Positions 10,308-20,469 are shown, counted from the first letter of the stretch. The stretch: 64,000 nucleotides of DNA from Strigamia acuminata (GCA_949358305.1 OX442314.1:31481118-31545117); one strand, 5' to 3'. A program made the numbers and translations. The notes: generated by a model not told the origin, from the sequence alone.

Positions 10308-11099
10308 ATGAAGAGAACACGTGAGGATTACAATTGCAACCTGTGTGATTATTCGTGTTCATACATCTGTCTAATGAACTATCACATGCTTAAACACACT
10401 GGTGAAAAGCCTTTCAAATGTAAAATGTGTTCACTTTCATTTCGACTTAAAACTTACATGACTGTCCACATGCGAGTTCACACTGGAGAAAAACCATTCA
10501 GGTGCCATTTGTGTGCTTATTGTTCGAGTCAAAATAGGGATTTAAGAAGACATCTAATAACCCACACAGGAGAAAAACCATTCAAGTGCCATTTGTGTGA
10601 TTATTGTTCGACTCGTAGTGGGCATTTAAAAGACCATCTATTAACCCACACAGGAGAAAAACCATTCAAGTGCCATTTGTGTGATTATTCTTGCAAGCAA
10701 AAAGGGGATTTAAGAAGACATCTATTAACCCACACAGGAGAAAAACCATTTGAGTGCCATATGTGTGATTATTCTTCGGCTCTTAGTGGGAATTTAAAAG
10801 TCCATCTATTAACCCACACAGGAGAAAAACCATTCAAGTGCCATTTGTGTGATTATTGTTCGACTCGTAGTGGGCATTTAAAAGACCATCTATTAACCCA
10901 CACAGGAGAAAAACCTTTTGAGTGCCATTTGTGTGATTATTCTGGCAATCAGAGCGGGCATTTAAGAAGACGTCTTTTAACCCATACAGGAGAAAAACCG
11001 TTCAAGTGTCATTTGTGTGCTTATTCCTGCATTCAAAGTGGGAGTTTAAGAAGACATCTTTTAACCCATTCGGAAGAAAATCATTTTAAGAAGGAATAG
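10308..11099 (+). CDS. C2H2 zinc-finger protein with nine fingers (263 aa)
   Basis: ATG at 10308 in MKRTREDYNCNLCDYSC, stop TAG 11097-11099, one coding exon. Nine tandem C2H2 fingers of 28 residues are joined by HTGEKP linkers, making a probable nuclear DNA-binding protein of unknown target. Fingers 4 and 7 are identical (CHLCDYCSTRSGHLKDHLL). Finger 8 has lost its first zinc His: CAT became CGT at 10971-10973, giving RRRLLTH, so it probably folds poorly. The first two fingers differ from the rest and mark the true N-terminus. It is the most complete zinc-finger copy in the window. A Gypsy element has landed in its 3' flank, about 100 bp past the stop. Confidence 0.88.
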   Translation: MKRTREDYNCNLCDYSCSYICLMNYHMLKHTGEKPFKCKMCSLSFRLKTYMTVHMRVHTGEKPFRCHLCAYCSSQNRDLRRHLITHTGEKPFKCHLCDYCSTRSGHLKDHLLTHTGEKPFKCHLCDYSCKQKGDLRRHLLTHTGEKPFECHMCDYSSALSGNLKVHLLTHTGEKPFKCHLCDYCSTRSGHLKDHLLTHTGEKPFECHLCDYSGNQSGHLRRRLLTHTGEKPFKCHLCAYSCIQSGSLRRHLLTHSEENHFKKE

Positions 11100-11200
11100 A
11101 AATTTAAAAACGTTCGTTTTGTTAATTCTGTTTATAATTCTTAAATTCAAACGCTAATTTTTTGTTTTGTTTGTGCATTTCACTTTTTAAAGTAACAAAC

Positions 11201-11381
11201 TGTAATGTCGTTATGAATGTCCGGATGTCAATAAAGCACGCACACACTTTCATTCAATACTTGATTCCTATCTGACTCTTTATTTCACCTTCATCACCTT
11301 TATACTCTCGGTCACCTTCATCACAACCTCGCGCCCTCTAGTGGCGGTATATACACTTAATCGAGTCATCACTATATCACA
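11201..11381 (-). repeat. 3' LTR of Gypsy 1
   Basis: 181 bp, TG...CA ends. On the element strand the polypurine tract AAGGGGGAAGGGA (11394-11382) directly precedes it. Confidence 0.92.
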
Positions 11382-11467
11382 TCCCTTCCCCCTTACAATG
11401 ACATAAATTATTTCATAATAAATTCGAAATCTGTATCACAATCAATAATAAAATATAGCAATCAAGT

Positions 11468-13549
11468 TCATTTCCGTTTCTCTGACGCCTTTGCATTCGT
11501 GTAACGGTCTGGTTCTCGTCGCTCTCGTATTGGCCTCGTCCGCTCTGGAATCACTGGTTGTTGTTGTTGTCGTTGTTCCACGGCTTGCTGGACAATCGGT
11601 TGAACGTCATCGAGTTGTTGGGGTTCCTCTCTCTCACCCCTCTCCTCCTCCTCCTCCGACACCGACTGTTCCATCTCACCGCCTCCCGGCTCATCAAATT
11701 CCCCATCCTCCACATCCTGTTCCATCTTTTTGAAGAACGAGGAATTCCTCACTACCTGGTACTGTCCTCGTTTGGCTGTGATCCGAGAACCCTCGACCTT
11801 TACCACCGTCATCAACTCGGGATCATATGGAGTCATTAACTTATTCGTTTTCCTCCTTTTTACCAAAACCTGATCGCCGACTGTCAACCCATGCGAACAC
11901 ACTCTCCTTCGACCATCCGCTTCCAACTTCATCTTCTCTTTTCCCTTCTCATCTCGCTGTCGCACTCCATCGTCATTTACCTTTCCAAAATTCTGCGGCA
12001 GTCTCGTCTGCAATGCTCGCTGATATAACAATTTTGCCGGTGCCACGCCCGTTGTTGAATGTGGCGTTGCGCGGTAGTGTAATAAAAACTCATGGATCTC
12101 TTTACTCCACACCCTTCCTTCCGTTACAGCTGTAAGAATCGCCTTGTTTAGAGTCCGCATCATCCTTTCTACTTCTCCATTCGCTTCGGGCCATAACGGG
12201 GTTACTCTCCTATGTTGGATTCCAAACCCACTCATAAAGACTCGGATCTCCTCTGATGTAAATGGAGGCCCATTGTCCGACTTAACCGACTCCGGAATAC
12301 CAAGCTCCGAGAATCTCTTCTGAAGAATGGGAATTATCGTCCTCGCCGCTGTTGAATTCACCTCATCTACAAATGGGAAACGTGAATATTCATCCACCAT
12401 CACCAACAACAATCGCCCGTCTGGAAACGGCCCTAGAAAATCCATCGCCAACCGTTGCCATGGTCTTTCCGGCAACACCGACATTTGCAAAGGTTCCCTT
12501 CTCGAAACCACCAAACTGGCTTGGCACGGCACACACTGCGCAATTCTCCTCTCGACCCGTTTATCTAGGCCCGGAAACCACACCTTCTCTCTCAACAAAT
12601 TCTTTGTTTTCACAATTCCTTGATGCCCTCTGTGGGCCAGTTCTACCACTTTCGATCTTAATGACTCCGGGATTAAAATTCGATCGCCTCGCAGCAAAAC
12701 ACCATCCTCCGTACTCGTTATTTCATCTCTTATCATCATAAACGGTTTCAGTCGCTCCTCTTGCCACGGCTTCTCTCCTTCTCCGTGCAAAGCTTTCCTC
12801 AACAACTGCAAAACCTCATCTGCTCTAGTCTCCCGAATCACCTCCTCTCTCGTCATCGTTGTCGGCATCCGCGTTTCCACCACGAAATTCACGTATCGCT
12901 CTACCACTTTCTCCGTCAAACTAAGTCGTGACCCTGGATGTCGTGATAAATAATCACTCGGGTTCGTAGCTCCTGACGTGTGCTTAACCTCGAATTCGTA
13001 TTGCTGTATCCAAAGACACAACCGTTCAATCCTCGCCGATGGTCTCGCTCTGCGGTTACTAAAAATGCTTACCAACGGCTTATGGTCTGTAAAAATCACA
13101 AACACAGTTCCGTATAAATATAGATAGAAATGTTCTACTGACCAAACAACCGCAAGCGTCTCTTTTTCTATCTGTGAATATCGTGTTTCTACGTCAGTCA
13201 ATGCTCTACTGGCATACGCAACAACCCGTGGTTCAGCTTCTCCTTCTCGCAGTTGAGCCAAAATCGCACCCAATCCGTGTGGACCCGCGTCGACCGTCAG
13301 ATGAATTTTCGCCGTCGAATCGTAATAGGCCAAGATCTCGTTGTTGCTCAGCTCTCGTTTTACATATTCCCACGCACTTTGATGTTCTGGTTTCCATGCA
13401 AACACCGCACTCTTCTTTGTTAAATCTCTCAACGACTTGGTTTTGTCGGCCATATTACGCACAAATCGCGCGCAATACACAATCATTCCAAGAAGACTCT
13501 TTACTTCTGCCGCACTCGTCGGTGTTTCCATCTTGACTACTGCTTCCAC
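11468..13549 (-). CDS. Gypsy 1 pol, C-terminal part: RT end, RNase H, integrase
   Basis: A 693-codon frame. RNase H begins at TVDAGPHGLGAIL (about residue 66). The integrase HHCC zinc finger is at HRGHQG..CVPC, and the catalytic core has AMDFLGPF, KSDNGPPF and ANGEVERM (D, D, E). The C-terminus has a basic, then acidic and Gln-rich tail. No start codon is expected, since it continues the frame of the upstream ORF across an indel. It acts in cDNA synthesis and integration. Confidence 0.88.
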   Translation of the reverse strand: MEAVVKMETPTSAAEVKSLLGMIVYCARFVRNMADKTKSLRDLTKKSAVFAWKPEHQSAWEYVKRELSNNEILAYYDSTAKIHLTVDAGPHGLGAILAQLREGEAEPRVVAYASRALTDVETRYSQIEKETLAVVWSVEHFYLYLYGTVFVIFTDHKPLVSIFSNRRARPSARIERLCLWIQQYEFEVKHTSGATNPSDYLSRHPGSRLSLTEKVVERYVNFVVETRMPTTMTREEVIRETRADEVLQLLRKALHGEGEKPWQEERLKPFMMIRDEITSTEDGVLLRGDRILIPESLRSKVVELAHRGHQGIVKTKNLLREKVWFPGLDKRVERRIAQCVPCQASLVVSRREPLQMSVLPERPWQRLAMDFLGPFPDGRLLLVMVDEYSRFPFVDEVNSTAARTIIPILQKRFSELGIPESVKSDNGPPFTSEEIRVFMSGFGIQHRRVTPLWPEANGEVERMMRTLNKAILTAVTEGRVWSKEIHEFLLHYRATPHSTTGVAPAKLLYQRALQTRLPQNFGKVNDDGVRQRDEKGKEKMKLEADGRRRVCSHGLTVGDQVLVKRRKTNKLMTPYDPELMTVVKVEGSRITAKRGQYQVVRNSSFFKKMEQDVEDGEFDEPGGGEMEQSVSEEEEERGEREEPQQLDDVQPIVQQAVEQRQQQQPVIPERTRPIRERREPDRYTNAKASEKRK

Positions 13550-13559
13550 CTTCTTTGGG

Positions 13560-15584
13560 TCAACGGCAATGCCTCGCTCTGAAAATACATGTCCGAAAAA
13601 AAATTAACTCCTTCTTTCCAAATTCACACTTCTGTTTGTTCAACGTGAGCCTTTTTCCTTTCAACTTCCGCAACACTCCGTGTAACGCCTCCCCATGATC
13701 CTTATCTCTTTTACCAACCACGAAAATGTCGTCCATAATATTTATGGTGTTATCCACTTCCTCAATCACCTTTTCCACGGAATCCTGGAAAATCTCAGGC
13801 GCTGAATTTACCCCAAAACCAAGCCGCTTAAAACGAAATAAACCAACGTGCGTCGCGAAAACCATAAATTGTCGCGACACCTCGTCCAGTTCCAACTGGT
13901 GAAAACCATGATTTAAGTCCAACTTCGAAAATATCGTCGCTCCTTCAGCCATCGATATGAGATCCTCCAGCCTCGGAGATGTGTGTCTCACCCTCTTAAT
14001 TGCACGGTTCACCTCCCTAGCGTCCATGCATATACGGATCGCATCGGGGTCCGGGTCTTTTGGTTTATCAACCACGTGTATCGGTGATATCCACGATGTG
14101 GGACCCATCGATTCATCCACTCTCTCGATAATGTCCATCTCCACCAGTCGCATCAACTCCTTTTCTACTTTTCGTCTCAAATTGAATGGTAGCGGCCTAT
14201 ATCGCTGGGCCACCGGAGGCACCGATTCGTCCACATGTAGATGTACTTGGCGACCTGCCAATTTTCCTATTCCGCGGAACAGTTCCGGATACTGCTCCTC
14301 TATTTGTGCCGCCAAATTTCCTTGTTCGACGCTATTGACAGCACCAATGGCTCCCAACCGTCGTGCTGTCGCGTAACTCAATAAAGATTCCCCTTTTCGA
14401 TCAACCACAAACAAATCAGTCACAACATCCTCCTTATCTCTACCTCCCAGCGTCGTTCTCATCCATCCCAACAATGGTAGTGGCTCTGTCGCTCCGTACG
14501 GCAAAAGTCGAACATCACTCCATCTTAATTCTGGCGCCGGCGTCAATTGTTTAAACACCTCCCTGCTCAAAATGTCAACAGACGTGCCTGAATCCACCAC
14601 GAACGACACCTTCACCTTCCGCTTCCCCATCAGCAGCTCCACCTTCGGCATTTCCTTCTGCGAGCCAACCAAACCAATATTCCAAATTGGCACATCATCA
14701 TCCAAGATGTCCTCTCGAGATGGCGCTTTATTCATGATATTAACCTTCTGTTTCACTTCCTCTTTGCCGTCCTGTTTGGATTTACAAAATCGAACGAAAT
14801 GCCCGACTCTCCCGCACCCGTGGCATTTAACCGTTTTCGCGGGGCAATTCTGTCCTTCCAAATGCGGCCAATTCCGACCACAATTAAAGCATCTCCTAGC
14901 TGGTCCACCTCCTCTCGATGCTGCACCTGCGCCACCACCCCTATCTGTTCCACGTCTAGAATTGCCAAAACGTACCAAATTAATGTCTAATTCATCCGAA
15001 TTACTCACGACCTCCATTTGTTTGGCCTGCCACTCGGAAGTTTCGTAACCACGACCTGCATCCAATAAGTCCTTCAAAACCCATGCTGTCTCCCGAAGCC
15101 CTCGACGACGTAAATGACCCATCATCGTTCCCATGATGATTTGAGATTTAATTTCCGCACTATCGTCCGTAAAATCGCATCCGACTGACAGTTGTTTCAA
15201 CCGCGTATGAAATTCGTCTATCGTCTCGCCCGCCCTCTGGCGACTCATCCGAAAATTATATTTACAAAATTCGACGTTCTTCCTCGGTGCAAAATACGTC
15301 GCTAATGCGTCTTTGATCGTCTTATATTTAACGTCCGCCAACGTGAGTGTTTCGTATATCGCGTACACCTCCTCACCGGCATGATGGAGTAACATCGCCG
15401 CCCTTCTCGCATCGTCCGTTATTCCCGCGGCGACCAAATACATCTCTAAACGTCCGACCCACCTTGTCCATCTCTGGCTCTGTGTGGTCACTTCCCCATG
15501 AATATCAAAACTCGGCAAACCCGACGCCTGCACGAAACTAGCCGGTTCCGGTGCCACGCCCACCACTGGCTTCGACTCCGCCAT
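13560..15584 (-). CDS. Gypsy 1 Gag-protease-RT (N-terminal part of the polyprotein)
   Basis: The first ATG on the element strand is at 15584 (MAESKPVVG). Gag occupies about the first 240 residues, then two zinc knuckles (CFNCGRNW.., CHGCGRVGHFVRFC), an aspartic protease (FVVDSGTSVDIL), and RT with SKLDLNHGFHQ and the catalytic MDDI box. The frame runs into a stop near 13.56 kb: the homopolymer at 13589-13597 is one base longer than the frame requires, which separates it from the downstream pol frame. This is either an inactivating slip or a sequencing error. Confidence 0.88.
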   Translation of the reverse strand: MAESKPVVGVAPEPASFVQASGLPSFDIHGEVTTQSQRWTRWVGRLEMYLVAAGITDDARRAAMLLHHAGEEVYAIYETLTLADVKYKTIKDALATYFAPRKNVEFCKYNFRMSRQRAGETIDEFHTRLKQLSVGCDFTDDSAEIKSQIIMGTMMGHLRRRGLRETAWVLKDLLDAGRGYETSEWQAKQMEVVSNSDELDINLVRFGNSRRGTDRGGGAGAASRGGGPARRCFNCGRNWPHLEGQNCPAKTVKCHGCGRVGHFVRFCKSKQDGKEEVKQKVNIMNKAPSREDILDDDVPIWNIGLVGSQKEMPKVELLMGKRKVKVSFVVDSGTSVDILSREVFKQLTPAPELRWSDVRLLPYGATEPLPLLGWMRTTLGGRDKEDVVTDLFVVDRKGESLLSYATARRLGAIGAVNSVEQGNLAAQIEEQYPELFRGIGKLAGRQVHLHVDESVPPVAQRYRPLPFNLRRKVEKELMRLVEMDIIERVDESMGPTSWISPIHVVDKPKDPDPDAIRICMDAREVNRAIKRVRHTSPRLEDLISMAEGATIFSKLDLNHGFHQLELDEVSRQFMVFATHVGLFRFKRLGFGVNSAPEIFQDSVEKVIEEVDNTINIMDDIFVVGKRDKDHGEALHGVLRKLKGKRLTLNKQKCEFGKKELIFFRTCIFRARHCR

Positions 15585-15671
15585 CTTGGAAAAAAGTTCA
15601 AACGCACCGACGTTCACACAAAATCGTAACTCACACGTTCAATCGTTCGTCAAAACGTTCTCCACACGAAA

Positions 15672-15689
15672 TTATCCCGCTCGTCGCCA
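15672..15689 (-). other. Primer-binding site of Gypsy 1
   Basis: Starts TGGCGACGAGCGGGA one base after the 5' LTR on the element strand, as expected for pairing with a tRNA CCA end. The tRNA is not identified. Confidence 0.6.
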
Positions 15690-15690
15690 A

Positions 15691-15871
15691 TGTAATGTCG
15701 TTATGAATGTCCGGATGTCAATAAAGCACGCACACACTTTCATTCAATACTTGATTCCTATCTGACTCTTTATTTCACCTTCATCACCTTTATACTCTCG
15801 GTCACCTTCATCACAACCTCGCGCCCTCTAGTGGCGGTATATACACTTAATCGAGTCATCACTATATCACA
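15691..15871 (-). repeat. 5' LTR of Gypsy 1
   Basis: Same 181 bp as at 11201-11381, with no difference noticed by eye. Confidence 0.92.
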
Positions 15872-15876
15872 CAAAC

Positions 15877-16236
15877 TTATTATTTTGAATTCTTGACAAG
15901 TAGAATTGTATATTTTTTCTTCGGTTCATTTTCAATTTTAAAACACATTTTTTCATTGTACATGAAATGTAAAAATTTCTTTGCCTTTCACGTTTTTGTG
16001 TGTTCTGAATTAAATTTTATAACTTGCAATTTCAAATGTTCAAGATATTACATTTAGCTATAGGTGCTCAAATTGATATACTTGCAAATATTTATTTTGA
16101 TGCTTAGGAAAAACACAAAAAGTTTAATTTGTACAAATCACTTTCTGGGTAACTTGTGTGATCAGAGTGACGAACACGACATCCAGTGGAAAGAGTTGGG
16201 CTACTTTGGGCTAGATCAGCTTATAAATCTTTACTA
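15877..16236 (+). other. Resumed zinc-finger 3' flank and junction to the Cdc5 fragment
   Basis: Continues the shared flank interrupted by Gypsy 1 (same text as 430-590 and 27.12-27.29 kb), then a stretch that matches 27.30-27.54 kb. Nothing coding is recognised before the Cdc5-like fragment. Confidence 0.6.
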
Positions 16237-16435
16237 CGTATCGAACAGGAGGAACGGGAGCGAAAGAAAAACAAACAAAAGAGGAAGGAGAATGATATGC
16301 CTTTAGCGTTGATCCAAGGGAATGAATGCGCAACCCGTTCGGAAACTGAGCAAATTAGTTCTTCCAGATTCGCAAATCTGCTATTAATAGTTGGAGCACG
16401 TCGTTAAGCTTGGAAAAGCAAGTGAGGCTTCTTAG
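16237..16435 (+). pseudogene. Cdc5: Cdc5/CDC5L fragment, copy 1 (frameshifted)
   Basis: The frame EERERKKNKQKRKENDMPLAL matches the basic RDRKKDKQ..ILQ region of the splicing factor CDC5L. After an indel near 16310, the end reads VVKLGKASEAS in another frame, matching CDC5L 'EVVKVGQASE'. The second copy (27544) keeps one frame through this region. The rest of the protein, including the Myb repeats, is absent. It is a captured partial exon inside the duplicated zinc-finger block. Confidence 0.6.
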
Positions 16436-16615
16436 TAACGTCATTAATAAGTTATATTATTGTATGTAACTTTTGTTGTACGTTACAATACATGCTGGGA
16501 ACATATGCCCCTTATTATTTTCAATAAACATTCAGTTTTAAATCAATCAATATGTAAGCAATTAAAAGTTAGAGATACATGTTGAAATTTGGAGTTGGTG
16601 TTTGGGAACATTATA

Positions 16616-17344
16616 CAGGGTGGTCAGAAAGTCTGGTTCTATGTAAATAATTCCTAAACTGTTCTAGATATTGATTCAGCAAAATTATTGTTAGGGTAGT
16701 ATGTCGGGGGAAATCCAATTATGACATCCAATTTGACCTTTGAGGTCATCTTCAAGGTCATCCATATTGTAACGCGAGAACCGTGACAGATAGAGCAAAA
16801 GGGTGAATTAGAAAGTTGTAGAGCATCATCCAATTAGTCTAGAACTGTTCTTAAAAAAATTATTTCTTACTGAAAAGTTTTGAGAAAAAAGGTCTGAAAC
16901 ATTAGTCTACTCAGCATTGTAACTCAGCTTTGTAACCTAAAACTATTGAGGCAACCAAGCTAATCCTCAATTAAATTGGTCATACTTGTAAGTGGAAGAG
17001 AGGAAACACAAAAGAACAGAAATAATTTATTTTGGAAATACATTCCAACATGGTAGTTTTAGGTTACAAAGCTGAGTAGACTAACATTTCATTCCTTTTT
17101 TTCTCAAAACTTTTCAGTAAGAGATAATTTTTTTAAGAACAGTTCTAGACTAATTGGATGATGCTCTACAACTTTCTAATTCACCCTTTTGCTCTATCTG
17201 TCACGGTTCTGGAGTTACAAAGGTCAAATTGGATGTCATAATTGGATTTCCCCTAACATACTACCCTAACAATAATTTTGCTGAATCAACATCTAGAACA
17301 GTTTGGGAATTATTTACATAGAACCAGACTTTCTGACCACCCTG
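16616..17344. mobile_element. Foldback MITE with TA target duplication (729 bp)
   Basis: Starts CAGGGTGGTCAGAAAGTCTG and ends with its inverse, with imperfect terminal inverted repeats of roughly 300 bp covering most of the element. It is flanked by TA (16614-16615, 17345-17346). The sister block at 27.89 kb reads GAACATTATATGTAC with no insert and a single TA, proving insertion. No ORF. TA preference points to mobilisation by a Tc1/mariner-type transposase. Confidence 0.9.
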
Positions 17345-17346
17345 TA

Positions 17347-17717
17347 TGTACGACGTTTGTTGTTTTTGTTTTTGTTTTTGTTTTTGAGTTTTTGGTTTGT
17401 TTGGGTTTTACATGTGGTTTAGTGAGTTGTGTTTGCGGAAGTTGGTGGTTTTATTTAGGGAAGATAATTGAATTTGAATAAAAATTAAAGGGAAACATTT
17501 GAAATTTGAATAAAAATTAAAGGGAAACATTTGAAATTTAAATAAAAATTAAGGGGAAACATTTGAAATTTGAATAAAATTGAAGGAAAAGAATTTAAAC
17601 TCGACTGTTTTCCCTTAATTTTATTCAAAATTTAAGCAAAAATTAAAGGAAAATAATCAAATTTGAATAAAATTAAAGGAAAACAATTGAAATTTAAATA
17701 AAATTAAAGAAATAAAA
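17347..17717 (+). repeat. Simple repeats: (GTTTTT)n and a 32-bp AT-rich tandem
   Basis: A short GTTTTT run near 17360 is followed at 17468-17580 by about 3.5 copies of AAATTTGAATAAAAATTAAA-GGGAAACATTTG. The sister block has fewer copies (28.02-28.08 kb). Confidence 0.75.
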
Positions 17718-17810
17718 TTGAATTTCAACAAATCAAAAAGCAATGAAAGAAAATTGGCTTTATTCCAAAGAAAATTAATCTTATTTAAAACTTCACCAGT
17801 GACACCAGTG

Positions 17811-18167
17811 AAACGCAGTGAAGCTCAAGGGGCAGCCGAAGTCGTTATTCCGTCTGCAGCACCTGGAACTGCTCTTCATCGCCGGTTACGAGGCGTACGA
17901 GACGTACGATGCGTCTTCATCCTCGCCATCGCCCTCGCCCTCGCCCTCGTCACATTCCTCGTTGCAGCATTTGTTGCAGCGACCAGAGCTGCGGGTGTGG
18001 ACGAGAAAGGCGGTGCCATATACTGCTACAAGAGACCAGTGGTAAGGAGCGCCGATCGGGTACTCACCACCGGAATTTTGAGATACAAGCATATTCATTT
18101 TTTGGAACAAAAATTTAATTCTGGGCGTTTTAGTAGTACACTGGAGAACATTGTAGTGTATAACTAG
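17811..18167 (+). CDS. Exon of an unknown single-pass membrane protein, copy 1
   Basis: The frame reads AAEVVIPSAAPGTALHRR, then a strongly hydrophobic segment (FILAIALALALVTFLVAAFV), then VDEKGGAIYCYKRPVVRSAD and a stop at 18165. The same frame in the copy at 28276 differs by mostly conservative changes (V/I, V/L, F/I) and a two-codon in-frame length change, which argues that this is the real coding frame although a second frame is also open. The start and upstream exons are not identified. Confidence 0.45.
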   Translation, partial: KRSEAQGAAEVVIPSAAPGTALHRRLRGVRDVRCVFILAIALALALVTFLVAAFVAATRAAGVDEKGGAIYCYKRPVVRSADRVLTTGILRYKHIHFLEQKFNSGRFSSTLENIVVYN

Positions 18168-18698
18168 AATTATTAAATAGGAAAATTGCAACAGTAGTGT
18201 TTTTCTAAATAATATTTGCTAAAATGATCGTTTCCTCAAATCAAATGGTCAATTTTTTGTCCAAAGTATAGCATTTATTGTCTACAGATTAAACTTTTGT
18301 CTTTGCTAAACATTGAAACTCATTTTTGCATATAAATCGTTTGAATGCTTATAATTCATATTGAACGATGGAAAGTGATTGTTTTTCAACTTTTAAAACT
18401 TAAATCAGAAATAAAAAAGAATACATAAATATGTATAAAATACATACGTGGGAGACATTTTTATATTTCATTTACAATGAAAGAACATGACGTCGTACAT
18501 ACAGATAAAAGTGTTTTAAAATTGGAAATGTACAGAGGAAAATATACAGTTCAACTTGTCAAGAATTCAAAGGAATAAATCAGCTACCGGTAGACTAGTA
18601 TATACCGTATGTTATTTTTAAAAAGTTAAATGCACAAACAAAACCAAAAATGAGCGTTTGAATTTAACAATTATAAACAATGTAAGAAACGAACGTTT
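18168..18698 (+). other. Spacer of the duplicated block and inverted zinc-finger 3' flank
   Basis: 18168-18480 matches the sequence around 28.62-28.72 kb plus 45.95-46.25 kb and carries the target site AAGTA where BEL/Pao inserted in the sister block. 18480-18698 is the zinc-finger 3' flank in reverse. No gene. Confidence 0.65.
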
Positions 18699-19040
18699 TT
18701 AAATTTCTATTTCTGCTGAAAATGCTTTTTCTCCTGTATGGGTTAAAAGATGTTTTCTTAAATGCCCACTTTGATTGCAAGAATAAGCACACAAATGACA
18801 CTTGAACGGTTTTTCTCCTGTGTGGGTTAGTAGATGTCTTCTTAAATGCCCACTACGAGCCGAAGAATAATCACACAAATGGCACTTGAATGGTTTTTCT
18901 CCTGTGTGGGTCAAGAGATGTCTTCTTAAATCCCTACTATGATTGCTAGAATAATTACACAAATGGCACATGAACGGTTTTTCTCCAGTATGGGTTAATA
19001 AATGTCTTCTTAAAGTCCCACTTTGAAACGTAATAAACAT
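18699..19040 (-). pseudogene. Chimeric zinc-finger remnant fused to its own upstream region
   Basis: On the minus strand this has three complete C2H2 fingers and the last half of another (QSGTLRRHLLTH), ending in AEIEI like the other copies. Where the earlier fingers and the MKRTRED start should be, it joins directly to upstream-region sequence (TGTTTATTACGTTT|CAAAGTGGG). The deletion therefore removed the start, 5' UTR and first fingers. A fortuitous ATG (MFIT) keeps a frame of 113 codons, but the product would be abnormal. Confidence 0.75.
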
Positions 19041-19469
19041 GCATAAAAACGAGGATGGATGAAATAGTGCGATACAACGGCGGTTGCCATAGAAACTAGT
19101 ACATAAGTACGCTAGTCGCTAGAGTCCAATCGTCACGCCGGACCCGGATGTTGCCGAGAAGAAACCACGAGCATTAGCGATTTCGGACGACACTACTTGT
19201 TGTCAAGCTTAAAAAAATAATCCTTGCTTCATTGCAATGCTTCGAAATAATTGCTCGTGCTAAAACTAGAAATTTCAATTTCATGTTCACGAGTAAACAA
19301 ACGTGAAAATAAATGACATTTGATTCATGAAATAAAAATTGTTTGAAAAGTGAAATTTTTTAGGTTTGTTTTTATCTTTTTTCGATTAAATTAAAGCATT
19401 TGCAATGTGCATTCAATTTGCAGTGTTTATGCTTTTGCTGTATTGTGTTTAGTTAAAATATTGTCACTA
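19041..19469 (-). other. Inverted upstream-region remnant and unassigned DNA
   Basis: The first 60 bases repeat the zinc-finger upstream region in reverse (AATAAACATGCAT..CGAGGATG). The rest, to the MITE, has no recognisable content; its last 30 bases match 9850-9890. Confidence 0.5.
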
Positions 19470-19648
19470 TACTCAAAACCACCCCAACGTTGATCTATTT
19501 CAGCCGGTTTACGCCTAACTGTGCATTGTGTTCTACTACGCGGAAAAGTAGTTCTGAGTCAAAGGATCACCTTCGGTAATCGAGCACAATGTCTGGAGTT
19601 CGATTACAATTCTGGTGTTTTGGACTACTTTTTTGTGCCACTACACCA

Positions 19649-20467
19649 TGTGGTGAGCAAAAGGGATAAATATTCCCCCCAAGCGGATATTTGCCCTTTG
19701 ACTCACTGCAATAGACGGGTCGTTCCCCTCGTGTTGGCTCCGCCTCTCCCTGAGCAGGTGTGTGCCCCGAGGGGAGTGAGGTGGCCGTGGCAAGCCCCCA
19801 TTGGCTGTGCCTGGCCCCTCACACTGACCCATAAAAGGGAGAAATTCCCGCCAAAAGACAGAACTTACACAAACGACACCAAGAACACAGCAACTACCTC
19901 ACCGTCAGGCCAACTTCAACTACAAGTTAGGATTGATCGAGGATCGCTGAGTAAAGTGCAAACTGTAACTCTCACGAAGTCACTTGCGAGCTATTCCTGC
20001 GAAAGCACGAGAATAGCCCTTGTGAAATCACCCAGAATAATCGCCCAGACGATTATTCGCCGAAGTAAGTGTCCGAGTGCTTTGTAGGGAACCCCAAAGT
20101 TCCTAGACGAGGCCTCTGCGACGCTAAACCAAACCCTAGACAACAGGCACGGATAGAAGACTCGAGAGAGCATTCCACCGCGTCCGTGAAGACGAATCCG
20201 TGACGAATTAACGACAACTCGAGACGCCGCCTTTGTTCCGCCGACCACGCGGAATCGACGACGCCATCTTGAGAAATCCTTTGTTCGACGCTGACCACGT
20301 CGACTCTAGAATTATTACTGAGTGTATTTTAAAGGCATAAAGCCTGGTGAATAAATTACCTGTTTATTTACATACATTTAGTATTCATTTGGGTATTTGC
20401 ATAATTGATCACAGGTAAAGTATTACACGTTAGCGCTATTTAAACCTATACAAAGTAGGACGCGACA
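19649..20467 (+). repeat. 5' LTR (819 bp) of the polymerase-less element
   Basis: TG...CA ends. ATAAAAGG at 19831-19838 is a likely TATA box and AATAAA at 20350-20355 a likely polyadenylation signal, allowing U3-R-U5 to be drawn. Confidence 0.88.
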
Positions 20468-20469
20468 CG

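Larger units (their letters stand above)
11201..15871 (-). mobile_element. Ty3/Gypsy LTR retrotransposon 1 (4,671 bp, minus strand)
   Basis: Two 181-bp LTRs in which I saw no difference bound the element. It is flanked by the 5-bp target duplication CAAAC (11196-11200 and 15872-15876). Removing it rejoins AAGTAACAAAC to TTATTATTTTG, matching the uninterrupted 3' flank of the other zinc-finger copies. A primer-binding site and polypurine tract are in place. Gag, protease, RT, RNase H and integrase are all present in that order, split by one frameshift near 13.6 kb. No envelope ORF. LTR identity indicates a recent insertion. Confidence 0.93.

Noticed and set aside
19521-20087. Frames within the 819-bp LTR as a protein gene
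   Set aside because: The identical frame recurs at 25094-25567 because both lie in LTRs. It spans TATA-like and polyadenylation signals and matches nothing.
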